From: Streptomyces sp. MRC013
GTDB lineage: Bacteria > Actinomycetota > Actinomycetes > Streptomycetales > Streptomycetaceae
Assembly: GCF_023614235.1 (NCBI RefSeq)
Contig: NZ_CP094264.1
Span: forward strand, 1,116,001-1,180,000
Reading direction: 5' to 3'
DNA length: 64,000 nucleotides
The position numbers and the translations under genes are program-made. Positions 9,599 to 18,499 of the stretch are shown here, one piece after another. The notes below the pieces were generated by a model. That model had not been told where the DNA came from. It searched no databases and was given only the letters and a program-made list of their open reading frames with translations. The stretch's first letter is position 1, and each line of letters starts with the position of its first letter.

Positions 9599-9642
9599 AG
9601 GCCATTGCCGGGGGTGCTGGTGTCCCTGTGCGGCAATGGCCT
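9599..9642 (-). terminator. hairpin between tsf and pyrH
   Basis: A perfect 12-bp stem (arms 9599-9610 and 9631-9642, core GGCCATTGCCG) encloses a 20-base loop. It lies between the tsf stop and the pyrH ribosome-binding site. It may terminate or attenuate the rpsB-tsf transcript; the loop is long for an efficient terminator. Confidence 0.5.
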
Positions 9643-9724
9643 CCTCGTCAGATCTGCGGCCGTCCGGCGCGGACGCGGACGGCTGCTGCGACCCCACGGG
9701 GTCCGGTGTCCGTCGTGTGCGGAC

Positions 9725-10561
9725 TCAGATGCCGACCTTGATGCGCGTGAAGCGCTTCAGGGTGACGCCGGCCTCGTCCAGGATCTGCTGGACGGACTTC
9801 TTGTTGTCGAGCGCGTACGGCTGGCCGAGCAGCGTCGCGTCCTTGAAGAAGCCGTTGATGCGGCCCTCGACGATCTTCGGCAGCGCGGCCTCGGGCTTGC
9901 CCTCGGCGCGGGTGGTCTCCTCGGCGACGCGGCGCTCGGCCTCGACGACCTCGGCCGGGACGTCCTCCTTGGAGAGGTACTTCGGGGCGAAGGCGGCGAT
10001 GTGCTGCGCGACGCCCTTGGCGACCTCGGCGTTCTCCTTGTCGAGCTCGACGAGGACACCGATCTGCGGCGGCAGGTCCGGCATGGTGCGGTGCATGTAC
10101 GCGGTGACGTAGCCGCCGGAGAACTGCGCGAAGCGGTCGAGGACGATCTTCTCGCCGAGGTTCGCGTTGGCCTCGTCGACGAAGGCCTGGACGGTCTTGC
10201 CGGGCTCGATCTCGGAGGAGAGCAGCGCGTCGATGTCGGCCGGGGCGGTGGCGGCGACGTGCTGGGCGAGCTGGGCCGCGACCGACTGGAACTTCTCGCC
10301 CTTGGCGACGAAGTCCGTCTCGCACTTCAGCTCGACGAGGACGCCGGAGGTGTTGTCGTCGGCGATCAGGGAGACGACGGCGCCGTTCTCGGCGGAGCGG
10401 CCCTCGCGCTTGGCGACGCCCTTCTGGCCCTTGATGCGCAGGGCCTCGACGGCCTTGTCGACGCTGCCGTCGGACTCGTCCAGCGCCTTCTTGCAGTCCA
10501 TCATGCCGGCGCCGGTGAGCTCGCGAAGCTTCTTGACGTCAGCGGCGGTGTAGTTCGCCAT
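9725..10561 (-). CDS. tsf: translation elongation factor Ts
   Basis: EF-Ts is the guanine-nucleotide exchange factor for EF-Tu. The 278-residue product begins with the UBA-like N-terminal domain ([21 protein letters not shown] shortened to its core [11 protein letters not shown]), followed by the TDFVA core motif in CETDFVAK. The length matches other Streptomyces EF-Ts proteins. ATG at 10561 is preceded by GAGAGA. It lies 137 bases downstream of rpsB, with a strong hairpin in between, and upstream of pyrH, the classical rpsB-tsf-pyrH-frr order. Confidence 0.95.
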   Translation of the reverse strand: MANYTAADVKKLRELTGAGMMDCKKALDESDGSVDKAVEALRIKGQKGVAKREGRSAENGAVVSLIADDNTSGVLVELKCETDFVAKGEKFQSVAAQLAQHVAATAPADIDALLSSEIEPGKTVQAFVDEANANLGEKIVLDRFAQFSGGYVTAYMHRTMPDLPPQIGVLVELDKENAEVAKGVAQHIAAFAPKYLSKEDVPAEVVEAERRVAEETTRAEGKPEAALPKIVEGRINGFFKDATLLGQPYALDNKKSVQQILDEAGVTLKRFTRIKVGI

Positions 10562-10612
10562 GATCTGTGAATCTCTCTCGGAGTCTGGAAGATCTACCAG
10601 GATCTATGGGAT

Positions 10613-10641
10613 GACGGAGGGGGCTTGCGGCCCCCTCCGTC
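10613..10641 (-). terminator. strong hairpin between rpsB and tsf
   Basis: A perfect 12-bp stem (GACGGAGGGGGC / GCCCCCTCCGTC) encloses a five-base loop. It sits between the rpsB stop and the tsf start, where it could act as an attenuator lowering tsf relative to rpsB. There is no clear T-tract. Confidence 0.6.
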
Positions 10642-10698
10642 GACGACCGGACCGGTCGGGCCGGGCGCGGGCCCGGACCTCGGGGTCGGGACCGCTGG

Positions 10699-11578
10699 TC
10701 AGGCCTGCTCGGCCTCGGCGGCCGGAGCCTCCGCGGCGGGGGGCCTCGGCGGCGGGAGCCTCGGCCGGCTTCTCGGCGGCCTCGTCGGAGTCCGCCTTCT
10801 TCTCCCCCTCGAGCAGGTCGCGCTCCCACTCGGCGAGCGGCTCACCGGCCGCCTTGTCGCCCGGCTTGCTGTCGCCGGTGGCGACGCCGGAGCGGGCGAT
10901 GAGGCCCTCGGCGACGGCGTCGGCGATCACCCGGGTGAGCAGGGTGACGGAGCGGATCGCGTCGTCGTTGCCCGGGATCTTGTAGTCGACCTCGTCGGGG
11001 TCGCAGTTGGTGTCGAGGATCGCGACGACCGGGATGTTGAGCTTGCGCGCCTCGCCGACGGCGATGTGCTCCTTCTTGGTGTCGACGATCCAGACCGCGC
11101 TGGGCACCTTCTGCATGTCGCGGATGCCGCCGAGGGTCTTCTCCAGCTTGGCCTTCTCGCGGGAGAGGACCAGCAGCTCCTTCTTGGTGAGGCCGGACGC
11201 GGCCACGTCCTCGAAGTCGATCGCCTCGAGCTCCTTGAGGCGCTGGAGGCGCTTGTACACGGTGGAGAAGTTGGTGAGCATGCCGCCCAGCCAGCGCTGG
11301 TTGACGTACGGCATGCCGACGCGGGCCGCCTGCTCGGCGATGGCCTCCTGCGCCTGCTTCTTCGTGCCGACGAACATGATGGAGCCGCCGTGCGCGACGG
11401 TCTCCTTGACGAACTCGTAGGCGCGGTCGATGTACGACAGCGACTGGAGCAGGTCGATGATGTAGATGCCGTTGCGCTCGGTGAAGATGAAGCGCTTCAT
11501 CTTCGGGTTCCAGCGACGGGTCTGGTGACCGAAGTGGACGCCGCTCTCCAGCAGCTCCCGCATCGTGACGACGGCCAT
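10699..11578 (-). CDS. rpsB: 30S ribosomal protein S2, C-terminal tail frameshifted as read
   Basis: S2 bridges the head and body of the 30S subunit. The core is intact from [18 protein letters not shown] through [13 protein letters not shown] and the [11 protein letters not shown] motif. The actinobacterial Ala/Glu/Pro tail starts normally ([12 protein letters not shown]) and then turns into an Arg/Gly-rich frame that stays open to 10604. Removing one base from the G6 run at 10738-10743 restores [15 protein letters not shown] and a TGA at 10699, giving 292 residues. I annotate that reconstructed end. The gene is essential, so a sequence error is more likely than a real tail change. ATG 11578 has AAGGAG upstream. 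Confidence 0.9.
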
Positions 11579-11834
11579 GGCCGTATCTCCTTGAAGTGTC
11601 GGTTGTTCCCTGACGCCCCGGCGCGCTGTGCCACGAATGGACCGATGAGCGCTGCCACGGCCGGTGAGGGTGGTGGCGGGGCGTGCGAAGTCGACCCGGT
11701 GGCCCGGGTCGCCAGAAGAAGTGTACGGGACCTGGGCACCGCCGGGTGACGGCGCTGTCCACAAGCGGCGCCGTCGTCCACAGACCGCGGCCGTGATCCA
11801 CCCGAGTGGGCGGATCGGGGGGGACAGTGCGGGC

Positions 11835-12464
11835 ATGGACCGACGCTCTGCGTTCGCCGCCCCGCCGGCGGCCCCGGTGCTCCTGCTGCTCCTGCTGCTC
11901 CCCGTCGTGGTCGCGGGCGCGGCCGCCGGGCCGGTGCCGCGCGCCCCGGCGGCCTGGCCGGCGGCGTCGCTGCGGGCGGGTCCGGGCGGGGACACGGCGC
12001 CGTCCGGCGGGCCGCCCGCGCGGGAGGCCGTGTGGCCCGTGGGGCCGCCGCGGGCGGCGGTGGTGCGGGGTTGGGAGCCGCCCGTGTCCGCGTACGGACG
12101 GGGACACCGGGGCGTCGACCTGGCGGCGGCGCCGGGTACGCGGGTGCGGGCGGCGGCCGCGGGGCGGGTGTCGTTCACGGGGCCGGTGGCGGGGCGGGGC
12201 GTCATGGTGGTGACGCTCGCGGCGCCGCCGGGCGCGGTGGCGCCGAGGATCACGTACGAGCCGGTGCGGGCCCTGGTGGAGGCCGGGACGGAGGTGCGGG
12301 CGGGGCAGGTGGTCGCCCTGACGGCCGCCGACGCGGCGTCGCACTGCGCGGGCACGTGCCTGCACTGGGGGCTGAGGCGGGGGGACGCCTACCTGGACCC
12401 GCTGTCGCTCCTGCCGCCCGCGCTGCTGCGGCGCCCGCCGTCCCGGTTGCTCCCCTCGGGGTGA
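11835..12464 (+). CDS. secreted M23 (LytM-like) peptidase-family protein
   Basis: The 209-residue product has an N-terminal signal/anchor (eight consecutive Leu or similar residues followed by VVVAGAAA) and a C-terminal LytM fold. The first zinc motif is present as HRGVD in GRGHRGVDL. The second motif reads CLHWG: the zinc-ligand His is there but the first His of the usual HxH, the catalytic base, is Cys. It may therefore be a non-hydrolytic activator or cell-wall binding protein, or a family with altered chemistry. ATG at 11835 begins the hydrophobic signal. It is divergent from rpsB. Confidence 0.75.
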   Translation: MDRRSAFAAPPAAPVLLLLLLLPVVVAGAAAGPVPRAPAAWPAASLRAGPGGDTAPSGGPPAREAVWPVGPPRAAVVRGWEPPVSAYGRGHRGVDLAAAPGTRVRAAAAGRVSFTGPVAGRGVMVVTLAAPPGAVAPRITYEPVRALVEAGTEVRAGQVVALTAADAASHCAGTCLHWGLRRGDAYLDPLSLLPPALLRRPPSRLLPSG

Positions 12465-12479
12465 GGGCCGCGTGCGGTG

Positions 12480-13073
12480 TCAGGGGCGGGCGACACCGCG
12501 CAGGGCGACGGCGACCGCCGTGTCGGCGATGGCGGACGGCTCCTCGGCGGCACCGAGTTCGATGCGGCGGACGGCCGCGTCGACGACGCCTTGGAGCAGC
12601 ATCGCGGTGAGCCGGGGCTCGGGCCGGCCGAGTTCGGCGAGGGCCCCGACGACGATCGCGACGAGGCCGCCGTGGGCGGCGCGGATCTTCTCGCGGGCGC
12701 CGTCGTCCAGTTCGCTGGCGGAGATGGCGACGACCGCGCGGTGCCGGCGGTCGCCGACGAGCTCCAGCTGGCGGCGCACGTACGCCTCGACCTTCGCCTC
12801 CGGGGTGGCCGCCCGCTCCATGGCGGCCTCGACCTCCGCCGCCCAGACCGGGAAGTCGGCCGCGCACAGCTCCTCGACGACGGCGGCGCGGGAGCGGAAG
12901 TACTCGTACACCGACGACCGGGCGAGCCCGGTGCGTTCGGCGAGGGCGGGAAAGGTCAGCGCCTCCGTGCCGCCCTCGGACAGCAGGGAGCGCGCCGCGT
13001 CCAGCAGGGCGGCGCGCTGCATCGTCCGGTGCTCGGCCACGGAGGCCGCTCGAATCCTTGGCACGGGTCCCAC
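12480..13073 (-). CDS. TetR/AcrR-family transcriptional regulator
   Basis: A 197-residue one-component regulator. The N-terminal TetR helix-turn-helix is clear (ALLDAARSLLSEGG, then LAERTGLARSSVYEYFRSR). The C-terminal helical ligand-binding domain is not diagnostic. GTG at 13073 is used; an in-frame GTG at 13064 (VPRIRAAS) is an equally good start. It lies 15 bases from the convergent M23-family gene and 39 bases downstream of whiG on the same strand, so it may be read from the whiG transcript. The ligand and target are unknown. Confidence 0.85.
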   Translation of the reverse strand: MGPVPRIRAASVAEHRTMQRAALLDAARSLLSEGGTEALTFPALAERTGLARSSVYEYFRSRAAVVEELCAADFPVWAAEVEAAMERAATPEAKVEAYVRRQLELVGDRRHRAVVAISASELDDGAREKIRAAHGGLVAIVVGALAELGRPEPRLTAMLLQGVVDAAVRRIELGAAEEPSAIADTAVAVALRGVARP

Positions 13074-13112
13074 TGTACGGCCGCCCGCCCGGCCCCGGAG
13101 GGCCCTCCCCGG

Positions 13113-13946
13113 TCAGCGTCCGACGTCCGCCAGCTTCGCCCTGAGCTGGAGGACCGACTTGGTGTGAATCTGGCTGACGCGGCTCTCCGTGACGCCCAGG
13201 ACGTTGCCGATCTCGGCGAGGGTGAGGCCCTCGTAGTAGTAGAGGGTGACGACGGTCTTCTCGCGCTCGGGGAGGGTGTTGATGGCCCGGGCGAGCAGGC
13301 GGCGCACCTCCCGGCCCTCGGCGACCTCGACGGGGTCGTCGGCGGCGGTGTCCTCCAGGGTGTCCATGAGGCGGTCGCCGTTCTCGCCGCCGACGTGCAG
13401 CAGCTCCTCGAGGGCGACGACGTTGGCCAGGGACAGCTGGCTGAAGACGGCGTGGAGGTCCTCGACGGGGATGCCCATCTCGGCGGCGACCTCGCTCTCG
13501 GAGGGGGTGCGCCGCAGCCGCGCCTCCAGGGTGGCGTAGGCGCGCTCCACCGCCCTGGCCTTCTGGCGGACGGAGCGGGGGATCCAGTCCAGTGCCCGCA
13601 GCTCGTCGATCATGGCGCCGCGGATGCGGGTGATCGCGTAGGTCTCGAACTTGATGGACCGGTCGACGTCGAACTTCTCGATGGCGTCGATCAGGCCGAA
13701 GACCCCGGAGGAGACGAAGTCGGCCTGCTCGACGTTGGGGGGGAGGCCGACGCTGACCCGGCCCGCGACGTACTTCACGAGGGGCGAGTAGTGCAGGATC
13801 AGCTGTTCCCGCAGCCGCTCGTCGCCCGTTTCCTTGTACGACCGCCACAGCTCGTCCAGCGACGAGGGAGCGGCCGGCCGGCCGCCGCCCCGGGCGGCGG
13901 GCGGCGGAACCGCAGCGCGGTCGGACCCGGAGGTGTGCTGGGGCAT
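13113..13946 (-). CDS. whiG: RNA polymerase sigma factor WhiG (sporulation)
   Basis: A FliA-type sigma factor of 277 residues that directs early sporulation genes (whiH, whiI) in aerial hyphae. Region 2 contains [24 protein letters not shown] and the [21 protein letters not shown] block. Region 4 ends with [27 protein letters not shown]. This combination and the Streptomyces setting identify WhiG rather than a motility sigma factor. In S. coelicolor WhiG is held by the anti-sigma RsiG with c-di-GMP; that gene is not in this window. The start at ATG 13946 adds a short Pro/Ala-rich leader typical of the genus. Confidence 0.95.
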   Translation of the reverse strand: MPQHTSGSDRAAVPPPAARGGGRPAAPSSLDELWRSYKETGDERLREQLILHYSPLVKYVAGRVSVGLPPNVEQADFVSSGVFGLIDAIEKFDVDRSIKFETYAITRIRGAMIDELRALDWIPRSVRQKARAVERAYATLEARLRRTPSESEVAAEMGIPVEDLHAVFSQLSLANVVALEELLHVGGENGDRLMDTLEDTAADDPVEVAEGREVRRLLARAINTLPEREKTVVTLYYYEGLTLAEIGNVLGVTESRVSQIHTKSVLQLRAKLADVGR

Positions 13947-14143
13947 GCGTCGCCTTGAGCCGTTCTGCCGTGGTGTGCGGGGATGGACGGGGTAGCGGTG
14001 AGCGTAGCGTGACTGAGCCGTCGCAGTGAGCGAAGACGGAGGGATCGTCCGCAGGCGGGATCACGCCGTCGGCCGCATCTTCGAACGGCGGCGGCGGACC
14101 GGCCGTGGGCGGTTCCGCCGCCGCCGACGGGGCAGAGATGGTC

Positions 14144-14167
14144 ATCGGGTTCACCTTTTCACCCGAT
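14144..14167. repeat. inverted repeat between dprA and whiG
   Basis: ATCGGGT (14144-14150) and ACCCGAT (14161-14167) are perfect seven-base arms around a T/C-rich ten-base spacer. The element is AT-richer than its surroundings. It may be a weak terminator for dprA or an operator for whiG. Confidence 0.4.
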
Positions 14168-14176
14168 TGCTCCAGG

Positions 14177-15475
14177 TCAAGGACTGCCTCGCCGGGCATC
14201 CGGGTGGCCTCTCCCGGGGGCCGCCAACCGCCAGACGTCGCCATGCCGTTCGACGTACCCGAGGGAATGGAGCTCGTACAGTCTGCCGAGTGCGTCGTCA
14301 ACGCTCGTCCCGGCGCTCGCCGCCACGTCGGGGACGGTCGCGGTCCGGCCGGGCCGCGGGAGCGCGTCGAGCACGCGCGCGGTGAGCGGGTCGAGGAGGT
14401 CCCGCGGGACGACGGGGCCGCGCCGGTCGGGGGCCAGCTCCCCGATGTCGCCGACGAGTTCGACGACGTCGTCGGCGTCGGTCACCAGGACGGCGCCCGC
14501 GCGCAGGAGTTCGTGGACGCCGGCGGAGAGTCCGCTGGTCGCGGCGCCGGGGACGCCCATCGTGTGGCGGCCGAGCCGCTGGGCGTCGCGCGCGGTGGCG
14601 AGCGCTCCGCTGCGGTGGGCGGCCTCGACGACGACGGTGCCCCGGGTGAGGGCCGCGATGACGCGGTTGCGCAGCAGGAACCGGGCCGGCGTGGGGTGGT
14701 CCCCGGGTGGCAGCTCCCCCAGCACCAGTCCCTGCTGGGCGATGCGCCCGATCAGCCCGGCGTGCCCGCGCGGGTAGGCGACGTCGACGCCGCAGGCGAG
14801 TACGGCGACCGTGGCGCCGCCCGCGCCCAGGGCGCCGCGGTGGGCGGCGCCGTCGACGCCGAACGCCGCACCGGAGACGACGACCCAGCCGCGCTCGGCC
14901 AGCCCGGCGCCGAGCACGGCCGCCATGTGCGCCCCGTAGGGCGTGCACGCGCGGGCGCCGACCAGGGCGACGGAGCGCAGCGCCCACCTCCGCAGGTCGG
15001 CGGGGCCCCGCACCCAGAGCCCCACGGGTCTCGCGTCGCCGAGGTCGTCGAGCTGGCTGGGCCACTCGGCGTCGCCGGGGACGACGAACCGCCCCCCGAG
15101 CGCCCCGACCAGCTCCAGGTCCTGCTCGGGCCGCACCCGGGCCGCCCGGGCGAGGTATCCCCGGAGGCGCCGCTCGCCCACCCCGGTGAGCGAACCGCTC
15201 CGGTACGGCTCCGCGGTGAGCCGCCGCAGCAGCTCCGTCGGACCCAGTTCGCGCAGCCACCGCCCGCCGTGCTCGTCTCCCGGTTCGAGCACCCGGCACA
15301 ACCCCGCCCGGGCCGCCCGTTCCTCGTCCGCCGCCGCCCCGGCGCCCCCGGTGCCCGGCCCCGGCGCGTACCCGGCGGGCGCGCCCGCCGGCCGTGCCTC
15401 CGCTCCCCCCGCCGGCCCCGCCTCCGGGCCGGTGTGCCGGAGCCCGCCCGCCCGTGTGCTCCCGGCGCCCGTCAC
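14177..15475 (-). CDS. dprA: DNA-processing protein DprA/Smf
   Basis: DprA binds single-stranded DNA and loads RecA during transformation; most streptomycetes keep it without known competence. The 432-residue product has an N-terminal helical region and the central Rossmann-like DNA_processg_A domain with LVGAR, SGAAFGVDGAAHRGAL and the LPPGDHPTPARFLLRNRVIAALT block. A C-terminal winged-helix-like segment follows (LYELHSLGYVERHG). The start is GTG 15475, whose GTGA overlaps the comM stop; GGGAGG lies six bases upstream inside comM. It forms a unit with comM and yraN. Confidence 0.92.
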   Translation of the reverse strand: MTGAGSTRAGGLRHTGPEAGPAGGAEARPAGAPAGYAPGPGTGGAGAAADEERAARAGLCRVLEPGDEHGGRWLRELGPTELLRRLTAEPYRSGSLTGVGERRLRGYLARAARVRPEQDLELVGALGGRFVVPGDAEWPSQLDDLGDARPVGLWVRGPADLRRWALRSVALVGARACTPYGAHMAAVLGAGLAERGWVVVSGAAFGVDGAAHRGALGAGGATVAVLACGVDVAYPRGHAGLIGRIAQQGLVLGELPPGDHPTPARFLLRNRVIAALTRGTVVVEAAHRSGALATARDAQRLGRHTMGVPGAATSGLSAGVHELLRAGAVLVTDADDVVELVGDIGELAPDRRGPVVPRDLLDPLTARVLDALPRPGRTATVPDVAASAGTSVDDALGRLYELHSLGYVERHGDVWRLAAPGRGHPDARRGSP

Positions 15476-17079
15476 CGCGGTCCTCCCGCGCTCACCGGTA
15501 CGCCCCGCGGGACACCGGTGCGCATCTCCAGGGCGAGGTTGACGTCGCCGGCGTCGGGCCGGGCGCGGCCGGCCAGGTCGGCGAGGGTCCAGGCGGTGCG
15601 CAGGACCCGGTCGAGGCCGCGGGCGGTGAGCAGACCGCGTTCGATGTCGCGTTCGGCGGCGGCCAGCGCGCCGGGGGCCGGGTGCCAGCGGGTACGCAGT
15701 TCGTGACCGGGCACCTCGGCGTTGCGGGTCCACGGCGTGCCGTCCAGGCGGGCGGCGGCGCGCTCCCTCGCCGCCCGGACGCGCGCGGCGACCGCGGCGG
15801 TGGACTCGCCCTTCGCGGCGAGCAGGTCGGCTCGGCTGACCGGTTCCACCTCGATCCGCAGGTCGACACGGTCCAGGAGCGGTCCCGACAGGCGCGACTG
15901 GTAGCGGCGGATCACCGACGAGGGACACTCGCAGGCGTGCCCGTGCGCGCTGTACCGGCCGCACGGGCACGGGTTCGCGGCGAGGACCATGAGGAACCGC
16001 GCCGGGAGCCGCACCACACCCGCCGCTCGCGCCACGATCACCTGGCCGGACTCCAGGGGCTGCCGCAGGGCGTCCAGGGCCTTCCCCGGGAACTCGGGGG
16101 CCTCGTCCAGGAAGAGCACGCCCCGGTGTGCGAGCGAGACGGCTCCCGGACGCGGCAGTCCGTTGCCGCCGCCGATCAGGGACTGCATCGTCGCCGAATG
16201 GTGCGGCGCGCAGTACGGCGCCCGGCTCACCAGCGGTTTCCCCGGGGGGAGGATGCCGGCCACGGAGTGGACCGCGGTCACCTCCAGCGATTCGCCGCGG
16301 GTCAGCGGCGGCAGCAGGCCGGGCATCCGCTCGGCCAGCATGGTCTTGCCCGCGCCGGGCGGACCGGACAGCAGCAGGTGGTGGCCGCCGGCGGCGGCGA
16401 CCTCCAGCGCGAGCCGTGCGGCACGCTGCCCCGCGACGTCCGCCAGGTCGGGGCCGGTGCCGGGGTCGGCGGCCAGTCCCGTGCCCGCCCCGGCTCCGGG
16501 GACCACCAGACCGGCCAGCATCGGGGCGGGTCTGCCCTCCTCGCCCGGCTCCTCCTCGGGCACCGGGGCGTCGGTGAGGACCGCGACCAGCTGGCGCAGA
16601 CTCCGTACGCCCAGCACGGACACCCCCGGGACGAGCGACGCCTCCCCCGCGGTCTGCTCGGGGACGACGACGTGCTCGTATCCGGCCTCGGCCGCCGCCA
16701 GGACCGCAGGCAGCACGCCCCGCACCGGCCGGACCCGGCCGTCGAGGCCCAGCTCCCCGACGAGGACGAGGTCCGCGATGGCGCGCGGATCGATCAGCTC
16801 GGCCGCCGCCATGACCGCGCAGGCGACGGCGAGGTCGAATCCGGAGCCGGCCTTGGGCACCGACGCGGGGCTCAGCCCCACGGTCAGCTTCTTCTGCGGC
16901 CACGGGGCGCCGGAGTTGACCATCGCGGCCCGCACCCGGTCGCGGCTCTCCGACAGGCTCTTGTCCGGCAGGCCCACCAGCGTGAACGCCGCCACCCCCG
17001 GCTCCAGGTCCGCCTGGACCTCCACCACCACCCCGTCGACGCCGACCAGCGCCACCGAGCACGTCCGGGCGAACCCCAT
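15472..17079 (-). CDS. comM: ComM/YifB-family Mg-chelatase-like AAA+ ATPase
   Basis: The 535-residue product has an N-terminal Lon-protease-like ChlI domain (GLPDKSLSESRDRV, KKLTVGLSPASVPKAG) and a central AAA+ module with Walker A GPPGAGKT and Walker B VLFLDE. A cysteine-rich insert (NPCPCGRY...CECP) and a C-terminal Mg-chelatase domain follow. In naturally competent bacteria ComM is a branch-migration helicase acting in recombination of incoming DNA. It overlaps yraN upstream (TGATG) and dprA downstream (GTGA), so the three genes are translationally coupled, in line with a shared DNA-uptake/processing role. Confidence 0.9.
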   Translation of the reverse strand: MGFARTCSVALVGVDGVVVEVQADLEPGVAAFTLVGLPDKSLSESRDRVRAAMVNSGAPWPQKKLTVGLSPASVPKAGSGFDLAVACAVMAAAELIDPRAIADLVLVGELGLDGRVRPVRGVLPAVLAAAEAGYEHVVVPEQTAGEASLVPGVSVLGVRSLRQLVAVLTDAPVPEEEPGEEGRPAPMLAGLVVPGAGAGTGLAADPGTGPDLADVAGQRAARLALEVAAAGGHHLLLSGPPGAGKTMLAERMPGLLPPLTRGESLEVTAVHSVAGILPPGKPLVSRAPYCAPHHSATMQSLIGGGNGLPRPGAVSLAHRGVLFLDEAPEFPGKALDALRQPLESGQVIVARAAGVVRLPARFLMVLAANPCPCGRYSAHGHACECPSSVIRRYQSRLSGPLLDRVDLRIEVEPVSRADLLAAKGESTAAVAARVRAARERAAARLDGTPWTRNAEVPGHELRTRWHPAPGALAAAERDIERGLLTARGLDRVLRTAWTLADLAGRARPDAGDVNLALEMRTGVPRGVPVSAGGPR

Positions 17080-17441
17080 CAGGCCACCCCCCGCACATGG
17101 TGCACGACGGGCGCGCCGCGCCGGGGCAGCACCACGCCGACCAGGTCGATGCGGACCCCTCCCGGGGGCGGCCCGCCGTGCCGGTCGAGCCAGCACTCGG
17201 CGAGCCTCCTCAGCCGGTCCGCCTTGGCACGCGTGATCGCCGCCAGCGGGTGCTGGAAGGCGCCCACCCGGCGGGTCTTCACCTCGCAGACCACGACCGC
17301 GTCGCCGTCGCGGGCGACGATGTCGATCTCGCCGCCGCGTCCGCAGCGCCAGTTCCTGGCGAGGACGGCCATGCCCGCCTCGCCGAGCCGGCGTACCGCC
17401 AGCCTCTCCCCGTACTGTCCGAGTGCCCCCGTGGCGTTCAT
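17079..17441 (-). CDS. YraN-family (UPF0102) nuclease-like protein
   Basis: A 120-residue protein with a restriction-endonuclease-like core. [21 protein letters not shown] contains the E-x-D ... E-x-K active-site arrangement seen in Holliday-junction-resolvase-type nucleases (GEIDIVA then CEVKTR). The biochemical role of UPF0102 is not established. ATG at 17441 was chosen because upstream frame sequence is not family-like. Its stop overlaps the comM start (TGATG). Proximity to comM and dprA suggests a DNA-processing function. Confidence 0.85.
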   Translation of the reverse strand: MNATGALGQYGERLAVRRLGEAGMAVLARNWRCGRGGEIDIVARDGDAVVVCEVKTRRVGAFQHPLAAITRAKADRLRRLAECWLDRHGGPPPGGVRIDLVGVVLPRRGAPVVHHVRGVA

Positions 17442-17547
17442 CCCGGCACCACCTCCGGTACCGACTGTGACGCCTCGGGCGCTCGGTCGTGGATCCCGGT
17501 GGACAACCGGTCCCGCTGTGGAGAACCCGGCCACCCGTACGGGTGGA

Positions 17548-17856
17548 TCAGCTGCCCGGGAGCTCCAGGTCCGTCTTGTTCAGCTCCTCGATGTTCACGT
17601 CCTTGAACGTGAGCACCCGTACCTGTTTGACGAAACGGGCCGGCCGGTACATGTCCCAGACCCACGCGTCCGCCATCGACACCTCGAAGAAGACCTCGCC
17701 GTGCACCGAGTGCACCTGCATCTCGTAGTCGTTCGTCAGGTAGAAGCGCCGCTCGGTCTCGATGACGTACTTGAACAGCCCGACGACGTCTCGGTACTCC
17801 CGGTAGAGCTTCAGCTCCATCTCGGTTTCGTACTTCTCGAGGTCCTCGGCGCTCAT
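17548..17856 (-). CDS. conserved DUF2469 protein
   Basis: A 102-residue, highly conserved actinobacterial protein of unknown function. It is rich in charged and aromatic residues ([18 protein letters not shown], then RRFYLTND and [13 protein letters not shown]), soluble, and has no signal or membrane segment. ATG at 17856 ([10 protein letters not shown]) follows AAGGGGAA. In many actinobacteria it lies between ribosomal-protein/signal-peptidase genes and yraN, as here. I can add nothing more about its function from the sequence. Confidence 0.85.
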   Translation of the reverse strand: MSAEDLEKYETEMELKLYREYRDVVGLFKYVIETERRFYLTNDYEMQVHSVHGEVFFEVSMADAWVWDMYRPARFVKQVRVLTFKDVNIEELNKTDLELPGS

Positions 17857-17899
17857 GGCATGTTCCCCTTCAGCCGTGCGTGCCCCCATTGTGCGCCAG

Positions 17900-18499
17900 T
17901 CATCCGTACCCCTGGACGATTTCCGGGGACAGGACGACCGGCGCGGGCGGCGGGCCCTCGTCGAGCAGCGTGCGCAGCAACTCGGCGAGTCGTGTCGGGT
18001 ACACCGTCTCACGGGCCGTCGACAGTTCGGCGGAGGTCCACCACCTCAGTCCCGCGACGCTGCGGGTCTCCAGCTCGGTGAGGCGGTCGCCCAGGGCCGC
18101 GGCGGTGTGCCGGGTCCGGGCCAGGTAGTACCACTCGTCCTGGTTCCAGCGGCGCCCGGCGAACGGGAAGGAGCAGATCCGCCGCCACACCACCGGTCCG
18201 AGCTCGACGTCGGTGACGCCGGTCTCCTCGGCCAGCTCGCGCAGCGCGGCCTCCTCGCGGGTCTCGTCGCCCTCGACGCCGCCGCCCGGGGTGAACCACC
18301 AGGTCCGCGTCGGGTCGTCCGGCTCATGGCCGTGCAGGAGCAGGATCCTGTCGTCGGGGTCGAGCAGCACGGTCCGCGCGACCCGCCGCAACTCGCCCTG
18401 CGGCAGTCCCGCGGGGAGGTCCCCGGGCGGCCCGTCCGGTCGCCGGCCCCCCGCCGCGCGCCCGTGCCCGTCCCCCAGCCGCGCCCTCCCGTCAGCCAC
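17900..18499 (-). CDS. NUDIX hydrolase
   Basis: A 199-residue protein with a complete NUDIX box running from GGGVEGDE to LRELAEETG (pattern GX5EX7REUXEEXGU), so a nucleoside-diphosphate-X pyrophosphatase is expected. Flanking elements (TWWFTPGGG, DEWYYLART) are typical of a subfamily found next to signal peptidase genes in Streptomyces, often called mutT-like there. The exact substrate is unknown. The GTG start at 18499 overlaps the sipZ stop by eight bases, implying co-translation with sipZ. The first ~35 residues are low-complexity and a later start is possible. Confidence 0.87.
   Translation of the reverse strand: MADGRARLGDGHGRAAGGRRPDGPPGDLPAGLPQGELRRVARTVLLDPDDRILLLHGHEPDDPTRTWWFTPGGGVEGDETREEAALRELAEETGVTDVELGPVVWRRICSFPFAGRRWNQDEWYYLARTRHTAAALGDRLTELETRSVAGLRWWTSAELSTARETVYPTRLAELLRTLLDEGPPPAPVVLSPEIVQGYG

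Noticed and set aside
12480..13073. Cluster-specific regulator of an antibiotic pathway.
   Set aside because: The TetR gene sits between housekeeping genes with no biosynthetic neighbours; only a generic TetR call is supported.
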